Shown piece by piece: positions 36,612 through 46,356 of a stretch of 64,000 bases of DNA; position 1 is the stretch's first letter; the number at the start of each line of letters is the position of its first letter. A program made the position numbers and the translations under genes. The notes beneath the pieces are model-generated. The model did no database searches. It was not told where the DNA came from and was given only the letters and a program-made list of their open reading frames with translations. This stretch comes from Oscillatoriophycideae cyanobacterium NC_groundwater_1537_Pr4_S-0.65um_50_18 (GTDB taxonomy: Bacteria > Cyanobacteriota > Cyanobacteriia > Elainellales > Elainellaceae): the NCBI GenBank assembly GCA_016208305.1, contig JACQYI010000007.1, forward strand, positions 62,001-126,000, written 5' to 3'.

Positions 36612-37644
36612 GGCTCTATAGCTGTTTCGGGGAGATCGACAGTAAAGTTTCTAACAGCACTCCCAGCAACGCTTTCCCCCGTTTTTTAGCATTGTGGACA
36701 AACTCGAAAAAGCCCAGGTATAGCGGCAATTTCTCCTGTGAGATGCCCCGATGAGGACGCAGCCAGGAACGCAACAGTGACCAAAATCCTTCCATAGTGT
36801 TGATATGTACCTCACAAAATCCATCTTGGTCGTCGTCACGAGCATATTCTCCTGTTCCATGACAAACGGTTTCATGCTCATAGCCCCATGCCTTTAGCGC
36901 GTTGTAGATGCCATACTCATCGGTGTAAACTTTTGCTCCTTTGGCGATCGTGGCTTTGATCAGGGGTTCAATGGTCAGTTGCTGAACGTTTTCGAGCATT
37001 CGAATCACGACCTTTCCCCCTCGCTCAATCATGCCAAAAATTGGCGGTTTCTCTTTTTCGAGGGTGCCGCGACCGCGAACCCCTTTGAGGCGGTGCCGTC
37101 GCCCTGAACGACCTTTTTTTTAACCGCCTCCCGCTTGCCCTTGTGCCCTGCATTGAGATACATCTCATCACACTCTACCGCCCCGGACAACTTTACCTCT
37201 GGCTGCTGGGTGACAATCCCTGAGCGCAGCTGCATCGCCATCGCATAAACATCATCTTTGTCCAAATCCAGTTCGGCTGCAATCTGCTCACTCGATAGGT
37301 TCAATCCCATCAGGTACAAACAGCCAATCCACTGCCGTAATGGCTGATGATGTCCGGCAAAAATCGTGCCGCTCAAATCATCAAAGTTAAAGCCACAAGC
37401 CTTGCACAGATAGCGCTGTCGTTGAGGTTGGGTGTCATCTTTCCCCCGTTTTATTATCTCAGCGCTTTCACAGTGAGGGCAGCGAACCCCCTCTGACCAT
37501 CGCAATTGACGCACCATCCGGTAACATTTAGCATCATCAATCAGGTTGTTAAGGTTGAACATGGCTCTGCTCAATGCTTGTAGTCTCTTTATATCTAATC
37601 AATTCTCTCCTATACTTCGACCTCCCTGGAACAGCTATAGAGCC
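36612..37644 (-). mobile_element. complete IS1595-family insertion sequence with 8-bp target duplications
   Basis: Inverted ends begin GGCTCTATAGCTGTTTC at 36612 and, on the other strand, GGCTCTATAGCTGTTCC at 37644, with further similarity inward. TTCAACTT at 36604-36611 is repeated at 37645-37652: a perfect 8-bp target-site duplication, the size expected for IS1595. The intact ends and duplication indicate a fairly recent insertion. Its one transposase is encoded on the minus strand in two overlapping frames. Confidence 0.93.
36616..37574 (-). CDS. IS1595-family transposase, two frames joined by a -1 slippery site
   Basis: The upstream frame (37574-37029) has a zinc-ribbon N-terminus (CPHCESAEIIKRG, CKACGFNF) and the catalytic start GAVECDEMYLNAGHKG. 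The second (37032-36616) carries the rest of the DDE domain (VYTDEYGIYNALKAWG, DDQDGFCEVHINTMEGFWSL). They meet at an A8 run at 37114-37121 on the minus strand. In the first frame this reads GTT AAA AAA AAG, the A-AAA-AAG heptamer, and a -1 slip there continues GGT CGT TCA, giving KKKGRSGRRHRLKG and a full-length protein. Programmed frameshifting is likely; an inactivating indel is the alternative. Confidence 0.85.
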
Positions 37645-37930
37645 TTCAACTTTATTGCCTACTCATTTGACACTGCAACTCATCACCGTGCATAGGATTG
37701 CCATATGTGATCGAGTAATGGGTGAATTAATCCATCTCAAAATGGCAGCTCGGCTCCAACTAAAGTGGGTATCCAGTTTGCACTGAAGTACAGCCTACAA
37801 ACTGATAAAGTAGAGCTAACTTACCTGTCTTGCCTAGCCTGATGCTGCCAATTCTCTGATCTTGACTTAACTGAATCGCGCAAGAATCGCTTCCTCTTGG
37901 CACTCCCCATGATGGTATGAAGATAACAAA

Positions 37931-40417
37931 ATGAGCCGATCGCACCTGAAAGCCTGGATTTTGATGGGTAGTATCGTGAGTGCATTACTCTGTGCTCAAC
38001 CGATCGCAGCTCAAGTTGTGCCTGACAATACACTGCCTGTGGGAGAGCGATCGCAAGTTTCTGGCGATGCCAACGTCCAACTTGATGGCGGGGCAAGACG
38101 AGGAGGCAACCTGTTTCATAGCTTCAGCCAGTTCTCAATTCCCACGGGTGGTTCTGCCTACTTCAACAATGCTGCTGATGTGCGGAATATTTTTACTCGC
38201 GTTACAGGTGGGTCGGTTTCCCATATCGATGGTGTGCTACGGGCAAATGGGACAGCAAATCTGTTTTTGCTCAACCCGAATGGCATTCTGTTTGGTTCAA
38301 ATGCCTCACTCAATATTGGCGGTTCCTTTGTTGCCAGTACTGCTGACCGCATCAACTTTGCCGATCGGTTTCAGTTCAGCGCCACTCATCCCCAAACTTC
38401 GCCGCTCTTGACCGTTAGCGCTCCGGTTGGTTTGCAGATGGGAGCCAACCCAGGGCGCATTGCGGTGCAGGGAAATGGATATGATTTGTCCGTCACAGTG
38501 CCTATTTTCTCCCCTATTATTCGAGGTGGCAGTGCCGCAGGGTTGCGTGTGCCAGCAGGTCAGACTCTTGCTTTGATTGGAGGAGATATAAATATTGATG
38601 GAGCCACGCTGATAGCAGAGCAAGGACACATTGAGTCAGGCAGTGTGCGTGATGGGCAGGTGAGCCTTAGTAGTAGCCTTGCCTTCAGCTATCCAAGAAT
38701 ACAAACCTTTGGGGATATTCGTGTATCGCGACAGGCATTAGCCGATGCAAGCGGAGGCGGTTCAATTCAGGTGCAGGGGAATCAAGTCTCACTAACAGAT
38801 GGTTCACTGGTTTTGGTTCAAAATGGGGGAACTCAATCAGGAGGGAGCATTAGAGTGAATGCTGCCCAGTCGCTGGAATTAAGCGGAAGCAGCCCAGATG
38901 GTCGGTTGCGTGGCGGCTTGCATAATGAAACTGTGGGAATTGGACGTGGGGCGGATATTACAGTTTCAACTCAGCAGTTAATTGTACAGGGTGGGGCGGG
39001 AACTGTTACTCGCTCTTACAGTTCTGGGGATGCTGGCAATGTCACTGTAACTGCTTCTGACTCTATCCAATTGATTGGATTTTCGTCCACAAATCCCAGT
39101 CTTAACAGTGTTATTGGGGATACCGCGTTCAACTCTGGATCTGGAGGAACGATAACAGTATCAACAAGGCGACTAAGTATTCTAGAGGGAGCGGGCGTAT
39201 TTGCTCCTACTTTTGGAACTGGCAACGGTGGAACTGTGACAGTGAATGCAACTGAAGCAGTAAAAATAGTAGGAGTAACACCTCTTCTCACTTCAAGCGG
39301 TGTAGCTTCTAACTCTCTTGGTGCTGGCAATGCTGGGGCAATAACTATCAACACAGCGAGACTGATTGTTCAGGATGGAGGCGACACCAATTCTTCCAGT
39401 GTAGCAACTGGTAACGCCGGCAGTGTCACTATCAATGCCAGTGAGTTTGTTGAAGTCAGTGGTACGGTGCCAGGGGATGTTCCAGTTCCCAGTAATGCGG
39501 GTTCGGCTGTCCTCGTTGTGCCTGAATCCATACGAGAAATTTTTAACCTGCCTGACAGACCCAGCGGAAATGCAGGTAGCGTGACCATTAACACTCCCCG
39601 TTTGAGCATCAGTAATGGTGCAAACATTGGTGTCAACAATGAGGGAACTGGGAATGCTGGCACATTGCGGGTGAATGCCAACTCCATTCTGCTCGATCGC
39701 AACGGTTCAATTACTGCGGCTACCGCATCCGGAGAAGGGGGCAACATTGACCTCAACGTGCGAGACTTTCTGCTGCTGCAAAACAATAGTCAAATTACGA
39801 CCTCGGCGAGTGGCAATGGTGGCAATATTCGGATTAATGCCGGGTCGATCGCTGCTATTCCCCATGAAAATAGCGACATCCGTGCCAATTCTGTCAACGC
39901 TCGCGGCGGCAATATCTCAATTAATGCCTCTGGCATTTTTGGCATTCAGTTTCGCTCTCAAGACACGCCGTTAAGCAACATCACTGCTACCGGAGCCAAT
40001 TCTGCATCAAATGGTACGGTGCAACTCAACATCGAACAGTCTAACCTTGCCTCCGGGTTAGTCGAATTGCCTACAACTGTCGTCGATCCCTCGCGTCTGA
40101 TTGCTCAGGGTTGTCCTGCGACTCAAGGCAATTCTTTTGTGATGAGTGGTCGAGGTGGTTTGCCTCCCAATCCTGAACAACAGTTAGATGATGATGCCGA
40201 TTGGCAAGACAGACGCAGATTAGTTGTGGCTCAGTCCCCCCCGACTCCTGCATCCCCCATAAATCATCACACCCTATCCCCCATCCCTCACCCTCCACCC
40301 CCCGAAGCCACCGGATGGCAAACCACTCCTACTGGAAACATCAAACTCGTTGCTACGACACCTGACCCGATCGCGCTCAACAGACTGAATCCTCTTACAA
40401 CCTGTCCAGGCAGGTAA
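37931..40417 (+). CDS. TpsA-like filamentous haemagglutinin N-terminal domain protein
   Basis: An 828-residue exported protein. A signal peptide (MSRSHLKAWILMGSIVSALL) is followed by the haemagglutination/TPS domain (residues about 28-270) with FHSFSQFSIPTGGSAYFNN, NLFLLNPNGILFGSNASLNI and GSFVAST. Then come imperfect beta-helix repeats rich in G, N and T (GNAGSVTINASEF, GNAGTLRVNANS). Two-partner secretion normally needs a FhaC/ShlB outer-membrane pore; none is in the window. It is 178 bp upstream of the CHAT gene on the same strand. The C-terminal 90 residues are low-complexity and Pro-rich. Confidence 0.9.
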   Translation: MSRSHLKAWILMGSIVSALLCAQPIAAQVVPDNTLPVGERSQVSGDANVQLDGGARRGGNLFHSFSQFSIPTGGSAYFNNAADVRNIFTRVTGGSVSHIDGVLRANGTANLFLLNPNGILFGSNASLNIGGSFVASTADRINFADRFQFSATHPQTSPLLTVSAPVGLQMGANPGRIAVQGNGYDLSVTVPIFSPIIRGGSAAGLRVPAGQTLALIGGDINIDGATLIAEQGHIESGSVRDGQVSLSSSLAFSYPRIQTFGDIRVSRQALADASGGGSIQVQGNQVSLTDGSLVLVQNGGTQSGGSIRVNAAQSLELSGSSPDGRLRGGLHNETVGIGRGADITVSTQQLIVQGGAGTVTRSYSSGDAGNVTVTASDSIQLIGFSSTNPSLNSVIGDTAFNSGSGGTITVSTRRLSILEGAGVFAPTFGTGNGGTVTVNATEAVKIVGVTPLLTSSGVASNSLGAGNAGAITINTARLIVQDGGDTNSSSVATGNAGSVTINASEFVEVSGTVPGDVPVPSNAGSAVLVVPESIREIFNLPDRPSGNAGSVTINTPRLSISNGANIGVNNEGTGNAGTLRVNANSILLDRNGSITAATASGEGGNIDLNVRDFLLLQNNSQITTSASGNGGNIRINAGSIAAIPHENSDIRANSVNARGGNISINASGIFGIQFRSQDTPLSNITATGANSASNGTVQLNIEQSNLASGLVELPTTVVDPSRLIAQGCPATQGNSFVMSGRGGLPPNPEQQLDDDADWQDRRRLVVAQSPPTPASPINHHTLSPIPHPPPPEATGWQTTPTGNIKLVATTPDPIALNRLNPLTTCPGR

Positions 40418-40595
40418 TTAAACTACTCATCAATGAAGCTAACTCGACGATCTTGTCTGGCTTTTTCCTGCAAAACCTGCGATAACGATACTAATCCAGC
40501 TGCGAGTAGACAGCCGTTGATAGCAGCACCAGGAGGAGCATCATAGTCAGATGGATGGAGGGCACCAGAACAGGCGAATTAATCCAGAAGAGTCT

Positions 40596-43265
40596 ATGAG
40601 GCAGCGCTTCTTTGCCACGCAAGGATGGCTACAATTTTTGCGATTGGCTTTGTTAGGACTTCTCATTGCGGTTAGCCTTCATGCAGAGATTGCAGTGGCG
40701 ATACAAACGACTAGCCGACTGGAGCAGACCGGGCGATCGCTACACTCTCCAGTCCAGTCACTTCAGCCCTCTGCAACATCCCTTCCAGCACAACTTGTGC
40801 AACAAGCAGAAGACCGCTATCAAGCCGGACAACTCTCAGAGGCGATCGCTCTTTGGCAACAAGCAGTGACTCGCTATAAAATGAACGACGATCGCCTCAA
40901 TCAAGCCCTTGTACTGAGTCTCCTGGCTACAGCCTTTGACGATCTGGGGCAGTGGAAGCAAGCCAATGAGGCGATCGATCGAGCCATAGGCCAACTCAAT
41001 CCTCAAAACTTAGCCTCCCATCCAGAGACTTCGTCTGTACTTGCCCAAGTGCTGACCGCTCAGGGAAAGCTGCAATTTGATCAAGGTCAAACGTCAGAGG
41101 CGTTAGAAACCTGGCAAGCTGCCGAAGTTGCCTATCACGCAGCAGATGATCCGATTGGCATCCTCGGTAGCCAGATTAATCAAGCCAGAGCCTTACAGGC
41201 AGAGGGGCTTGACCGACGAGCAACAGCCCTCCTTATGCAGGTAGAACAATCGCTGCAAAACCAGCCTGATTTGCGCCTCAAGGTGACGGGATTGCGGAAT
41301 CTGGGCAAGGTTTTGAGGTTAGTCGGCGATCTGGCTCAGTCTCGCACTGTTTTAGAGCAGAGTTTGGCGATCGCTGAAAAACTTCAAGACGAAACATTCC
41401 AATCTGCGTCTGATCTGAGCGGCATTCTTTTAAGTCTAGGGAACACCACTCGCGCTCAGGGAGAAACCGATGCAGCACTGGCGTTTTACCATCGGGCGGC
41501 AATTACCGCTCCATCGCTTACCGCAAAAACTCAAATTCTGCTGGCTCAGTTAAGCTTGCTTGTGGAAGGCGAGCGACAGACAGAGGCTCAACGCTTACTG
41601 CCAGGCATCAAATCCCAGCTTGCCGATCTGCCACCGGGTCGTCTGGCAGCTTATGCCCATATCAATCTGGCTCAGAGCTTAATTAAGATGAGGGACTGGG
41701 AGGCAGGCGCGCTATCTCAATTCTTCAGTGCTTCGGCTCAAGCACTTGCCGCTTCAGCACAGCAAGTTCACCGTATGGGCGATCGGCGTGCTGAATCCTA
41801 TGCCCTTGGCACATTAGGCAGCCTGTATGAAATCACTCATCAATGGAACGATGCTAAAATGCTAACTCAACAGGCGCTCAGTTTAGCTCAATCTATTGAT
41901 GCGGCCGACATTGCCTATCAGTGGCAGTGGCAGATCGGACGGCTTTTCTGTCAAGGCGCACAGCCTTGTCCCTCTACGGAAGCTCTGCAAAGTGCTACTG
42001 CTGCCTATGGTTCAGCGGTCAAAACCCTGCAATCTCTCCGCAGCGATCTGGCGGCGATTAATCAAGAGGTGCAGTTTTCGTTTCGAGAAAGTGTCGAACC
42101 TGTCTACCGCCAGTTTGTGGAACTGCTATTGCAGTCTGAAAGTAGCACCCCCAGTCAAGAAAATCTGAAACAAGCTCGAAAAGCGATCGAAGCGCTGCAA
42201 TTGGCAGAACTTGACAACTTTTTTCGAGAAGCCTGTGTAAACGCTCGTCCGGTAGAAATTGATCAGATTGATCCTCAGGCTGCTGTCATTTATCCGATCA
42301 TTCTGCCCAATCAGCTTGCCGTAATCCTGGCGTTGCCCAATCAGCCCTTGCGCTATTACAAGACTCTGCTGCCTCAAGCCGAAGTTGAGCGTATCCTCAC
42401 CCAAATGCGGCAATCGCTCAGGCCCACTGCCTTTGTAGAAGATCATCTGCCCGTTGCCCAACAGGTTTACGATTTGCTCTTGCGTCCTGTGGAGACTGAA
42501 CTGGCGGCAAGTGGTGTCAAAACTCTTGTCTTTGTGCCAGATGGTTTACTGCGGAGTTTGCCTATGGCAGCCCTCCACGACGGTCAGCAATACTTGATTG
42601 AAAAATATAGCGTTGTGCTTACCCCTGGATTACAGCTATTGCAACCCCAACCGCTCGAACGTTTTCGGCTGCGAGGGCTATTAGTCGGCTTAAGTCAGGC
42701 GCGTGAAGGCTTTTCGGCATTGCCCAATGTTGCAGTTGAAATTAATCAAATTGGAACAGAAATTCCAGCGCGGGTGCTGTTAGATCAGGCGTTTACCAAT
42801 CAATCGCTTCAAGATCAGATTGACTCCATTCCCTCCTCCATCGTTCACCTAGCAACGCATGGTCAATTTAGCTCAAATGCGGATGATACCTTTATCCTGA
42901 CTTGGGATGGACGGATCAATGTCAAACAATTAGCTCAACTACTTCGCAGTCGAGAAGGAAACCTCAGCCCAATCGAGCTGCTGGTATTGAGCGCTTGTCA
43001 AACCGCAACGGGCGATCGGCGGGCGGCTTTGGGCATGGCAGGGGTGGCAGTCCGATCGGGGGCACGCAGCACGCTGGCTTCGTTATGGTCAGTGGGCGAT
43101 CGCTCCACCGCCTCATTGATGATTGAGTTTTACCAGGAGTTGGGCAAGCCAGGGGTGACAAAATCTGAGGCATTGCGTCGTGCTCAAGTTGCTTTGTTGC
43201 ACCAAGATAGCTACACGTCGCCTTATTATTGGGCACCGTTTGTTCTTTTAGGAAATTGGTTATAA
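40596..43265 (+). CDS. secreted TPR-CHAT caspase-like protein
   Basis: About 889 residues from the ATG at 40596, which begins a signal peptide (RFFATQGWLQFLRLALLGLL); an upstream in-frame ATG at 40551 adds 15 hydrophilic residues. TPR-like helical repeats run over residues about 60-480. The C-terminal CHAT domain (about 630-889) has the catalytic His in SSIVHLATHGQFSS and Cys in LLVLSACQTATGD, the caspase-family dyad. CHAT proteins are proteases of the separase/caspase clan. The signal peptide points to action outside the cytoplasm. Next gene follows after 4 bp. Confidence 0.9.
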   Translation: MRQRFFATQGWLQFLRLALLGLLIAVSLHAEIAVAIQTTSRLEQTGRSLHSPVQSLQPSATSLPAQLVQQAEDRYQAGQLSEAIALWQQAVTRYKMNDDRLNQALVLSLLATAFDDLGQWKQANEAIDRAIGQLNPQNLASHPETSSVLAQVLTAQGKLQFDQGQTSEALETWQAAEVAYHAADDPIGILGSQINQARALQAEGLDRRATALLMQVEQSLQNQPDLRLKVTGLRNLGKVLRLVGDLAQSRTVLEQSLAIAEKLQDETFQSASDLSGILLSLGNTTRAQGETDAALAFYHRAAITAPSLTAKTQILLAQLSLLVEGERQTEAQRLLPGIKSQLADLPPGRLAAYAHINLAQSLIKMRDWEAGALSQFFSASAQALAASAQQVHRMGDRRAESYALGTLGSLYEITHQWNDAKMLTQQALSLAQSIDAADIAYQWQWQIGRLFCQGAQPCPSTEALQSATAAYGSAVKTLQSLRSDLAAINQEVQFSFRESVEPVYRQFVELLLQSESSTPSQENLKQARKAIEALQLAELDNFFREACVNARPVEIDQIDPQAAVIYPIILPNQLAVILALPNQPLRYYKTLLPQAEVERILTQMRQSLRPTAFVEDHLPVAQQVYDLLLRPVETELAASGVKTLVFVPDGLLRSLPMAALHDGQQYLIEKYSVVLTPGLQLLQPQPLERFRLRGLLVGLSQAREGFSALPNVAVEINQIGTEIPARVLLDQAFTNQSLQDQIDSIPSSIVHLATHGQFSSNADDTFILTWDGRINVKQLAQLLRSREGNLSPIELLVLSACQTATGDRRAALGMAGVAVRSGARSTLASLWSVGDRSTASLMIEFYQELGKPGVTKSEALRRAQVALLHQDSYTSPYYWAPFVLLGNWL

Positions 43266-43269
43266 CGCT

Positions 43270-44058
43270 ATGTCTTGGATTAAATCGCTGCTTTACTACC
43301 AACCCATCAGCATTATCCTGGCTTTAGAACTGGCGATCGCTTCCGGTACAAGTTCGCCAGCCCTATCCCAATCTTTCTCAATGATGCGGGTAAGACAGAT
43401 ACAGGTGAAACAGATGCAAATTGCACAAAGCAATCCGCCGCCGCCCCCGACAAATCCGGGTAGCTCATCAGCAGGAGGGCGACGGGATTCATCTGCTTGC
43501 CCGCAAGATCCGACTGTAACAACCAGCCCATTACTGACCGCTCTTAGCCCAGTCACTGCGCCTGGCTTAACTCTAGAGGAGCATCCTACATTTCTGGTAT
43601 ATGTGCCCGGAACCAGCGCCAAGAACGCAGAATTTAGTCTACGTGATCAAGAGGGTCGTGGCGTTTATCGGACAATGGTTGCCTTGACTCACACTCCTAA
43701 TCTGATCAGCGTCAGCATTCCGACTCAAACAGCGGCTTTAGAAGTGGGTAAGCCATATGCCTGGGCGTTTGCCATCATTTGTAATCCAGACGATCGCCTT
43801 GAAGATCGATTTGTCACAGGCAGCGTTCAACGCGCCGCACTGGATGCCACTCGCTTACGCCAAATTGAGCAAGCGTCTCTCAGGCAGCGCCTTGCACTCT
43901 ATCAGCAAGATGGCATTTGGTATGAGGCTCTTGCTCTCTTGTTGCAATTAAATCACAGTCAACCCAATGACCCAGACCTCAGCACAGCTTGGCGTGAACT
44001 TTTACAATCGGGGGGAGTAGATACCCTAGTAGACATCACCTTGGATAGACAAAAATAA
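43270..44058 (+). CDS. DUF928-family exported protein
   Basis: A 262-residue protein with an N-terminal signal peptide (SIILALELAIASGTSSPALS) and a Pro-rich linker (PPPPPTNPGSSSAGGRR). The DUF928 domain shows LTLEEHPTFLVYVPGTSAKNAEFSL, VGKPYAWAFAIIC and AREL-type helices to the end (QQDGIWYEALALLLQL). DUF928 is mainly cyanobacterial, of unknown function, and often found next to CHAT, haemagglutinin and CHASE2 genes. It lies 4 bp after the CHAT gene and 3 bp before the kinase gene, so the three form one unit. Confidence 0.88.
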   Translation: MSWIKSLLYYQPISIILALELAIASGTSSPALSQSFSMMRVRQIQVKQMQIAQSNPPPPPTNPGSSSAGGRRDSSACPQDPTVTTSPLLTALSPVTAPGLTLEEHPTFLVYVPGTSAKNAEFSLRDQEGRGVYRTMVALTHTPNLISVSIPTQTAALEVGKPYAWAFAIICNPDDRLEDRFVTGSVQRAALDATRLRQIEQASLRQRLALYQQDGIWYEALALLLQLNHSQPNDPDLSTAWRELLQSGGVDTLVDITLDRQK

Positions 44059-44061
44059 GTT

Positions 44062-46356
44062 GTGTTGAGCGATCGCACGGATCCTATGTGGACAACCCTG
44101 AAACGGCAACTTTGGCACTGGCGTGGAGTTTTAGTAACAGTTCCCAGCATTGCGGGGGGGTTGCTGCTTTTGCGATGCGCGGGCGCACTCCAGATGATGG
44201 AGCTAGTGGCGCTTGACCAGATGTTTCGCCTCCGCCCTTTTGAGCCGACTGATTCTCGCATCGTTCTCGTAACGGTAGATGAGTCCGATATCAAGCAGCT
44301 TGGGCAATGGCCGATGTCGGATGCTATGCTCGCTCGCACGATTACATTGCTCAAACAACAGCAGCCTAAGGTGATGGGTCTGGATATTTTTCGAGATCTA
44401 CCCGTAGAACCGGGGCACCAAGCCTTAGTCAACGTCTTTACCTCCACGCCTAATCTAATTGGGATTGAGAAGGTGATTAAAACAGCTCAGGGTGAAGTTA
44501 TTCAAGCGCCAGAACTGTTAAAGCAGCGGAACCAAGTCAGTGCTAGCGATCTGGTATTAGATTCAGATAACAGAATTCGTCGCAGTGTACTGTATTTGAA
44601 AACGCAAGACAATCGATCGATCTTTACTCTGGGAGCACGTTTAGCCTTTGCCTATCTTGCAGCCGAAGGCATCGATCGCCAACCCCTGAACGCTGAGCAG
44701 ACGAAGTTTCGGTTGGGTCGAGCCGTCTTTACGCCGTTGCAGCCTTATGATGGCGGCTATGTGGGCGTGGATGCAGGCGGATATCAAATTCTGTCAAATT
44801 TCCCCAATTTCCGGAAGGGTTTCCGCATGATTTCACTCACGGATGTCTTGCAGGGACGGCTGCCACAGAATTTTGTGCGCGATCGCATCGTCTTCATCGG
44901 ATTAACGGGAGAGAGTGTCCAAGATAGCTTTTTCACATCCTATACGACTAACTCCATTGCAGCTCCTGCGGGTGTTGAAGTTCATGCTCTGTTAACTAGC
45001 CAATTGCTGAGCGCCGCGTTGGATGGGCGACCTTTGCTTAACGGCTGGTCAGAACCGATCGAGTGGCTGTGGATTGTCGGTTGGTCAACGATCGGAGCCG
45101 TGATTGGCTGGACATCCTCATCGCCTCGACAATCAGCTGTTAGAGTCGTCCTGCTAGGAATTGCTCTTTTCGGCGGTGCATACGGGCTATTTCTGGCAGG
45201 TTGGTGGGTTATGGTTATTTCACCGCTGCTAGCTCTCGCCGGATCTGCTATTACGAGCAATGGCTACCTGCTTTGGGAAAACCTGAAGGAATATGCCCGC
45301 ACGCTGGAGCAAAAGGTTGAAGAACGAACGTTGGGATTACAACAGGAAATTGTCGAGCGCAAGCAAACAGAGTTAGCCCTTGTGGAAAGCGAAGCCCGCT
45401 TCCGGCAGCTTGCGGAAGCAGCCGTGGAGGCAATCGCTCTGATCGAGCAAGGTAAAATTGTGGATGGGAACAAAGCCCTCACCCGAATGTTTTGTTACTC
45501 TTTTGCTGAAGCGATCGGCATGCCTGTGAGCCAGCTTGTGACTTTGGACGACCGCGCACTCGTGGTTCAGCATCTACAAGCTCAGGATGAAGCGTTTTAT
45601 GAGGTGGTCTGTCTCCGCCAGGATGGCACGACCTTTCCGGCCGAAATCCGCACTAAAGTCGCTACCTATGGTGAGCGGGTGGTTCAGATTGCTTCCATCT
45701 ATGACATCACAGATCGCAAACGCGCTGAAGAAGCCTCCCTCCTGGATGAACGCAACCGCATGGCGCGGGAAATTCATGATGTCTTAGCGCAAGCCTTTAC
45801 GGGCATTCTGCTGCATGTCGGAGCCGCAATGGAGCTAGTCATCAAAAAACCAGCCAAGGCAGAAGCCCACCTGGAAACCGTAGATGAACTGGCGCGAACG
45901 GGACTGGCTGAAGCACGGCGATCGGTGGTTGCCCTACGTCCAAAACTGCTAGAGGAAGGGGATTTAGCCAGTGCCCTCAAACATCTGACCACGCAAATGA
46001 AAGTGTCTAGTCAAACCCACCTCACCTGTGAAGTGATTGGGGTTGCTTATGCTTTAGCCCCCTACGTTGAGAATCACCTCTTACGGATTGGGCAAGAAGC
46101 CCTGACCAATGCCGTTAAATATGCTCATGCGACTGAGATTCACATTGAATTAGCATATGAGGAAACGCAGTGCCTTTTGCGCGTGAAGGACGATGGAGAG
46201 GGCTTTGACGTGAGTCAGGTATCTGTGGAGCATGGCTTTGGTCTATTGGGCATGAGTGAACGGGTTGAGCGAATGAACGGTGAATTAAGCATCCAAAGCC
46301 ATCCCGGTCAAGGTACAGAAATCGTTGTGATTGTGAATCGGGAGCAGGGTTTATGA
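44062..46356 (+). CDS. CHASE2-PAS NarL-type histidine kinase
   Basis: A 764-residue membrane kinase starting at GTG 44062; an internal ATG at 44086 is possible. A first TM (VPSIAGGLLLLRCAG) is followed by an extracytoplasmic CHASE2 domain (about 45-320, RIVLVTVDESDIKQLGQWPM, DRIVFIGLTGESVQDSF) and two or three TMs around 330-400. A coiled coil, a PAS domain about 446-549 and a HisKA_3 region with the His in MAREIHDVLAQ near 569 come next. The ATPase ends the protein (LRVKDDGEGFDV, GHPGQGTEIV-like tail). Its stop overlaps the regulator start (ATGA). Confidence 0.92.
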   Translation: MLSDRTDPMWTTLKRQLWHWRGVLVTVPSIAGGLLLLRCAGALQMMELVALDQMFRLRPFEPTDSRIVLVTVDESDIKQLGQWPMSDAMLARTITLLKQQQPKVMGLDIFRDLPVEPGHQALVNVFTSTPNLIGIEKVIKTAQGEVIQAPELLKQRNQVSASDLVLDSDNRIRRSVLYLKTQDNRSIFTLGARLAFAYLAAEGIDRQPLNAEQTKFRLGRAVFTPLQPYDGGYVGVDAGGYQILSNFPNFRKGFRMISLTDVLQGRLPQNFVRDRIVFIGLTGESVQDSFFTSYTTNSIAAPAGVEVHALLTSQLLSAALDGRPLLNGWSEPIEWLWIVGWSTIGAVIGWTSSSPRQSAVRVVLLGIALFGGAYGLFLAGWWVMVISPLLALAGSAITSNGYLLWENLKEYARTLEQKVEERTLGLQQEIVERKQTELALVESEARFRQLAEAAVEAIALIEQGKIVDGNKALTRMFCYSFAEAIGMPVSQLVTLDDRALVVQHLQAQDEAFYEVVCLRQDGTTFPAEIRTKVATYGERVVQIASIYDITDRKRAEEASLLDERNRMAREIHDVLAQAFTGILLHVGAAMELVIKKPAKAEAHLETVDELARTGLAEARRSVVALRPKLLEEGDLASALKHLTTQMKVSSQTHLTCEVIGVAYALAPYVENHLLRIGQEALTNAVKYAHATEIHIELAYEETQCLLRVKDDGEGFDVSQVSVEHGFGLLGMSERVERMNGELSIQSHPGQGTEIVVIVNREQGL

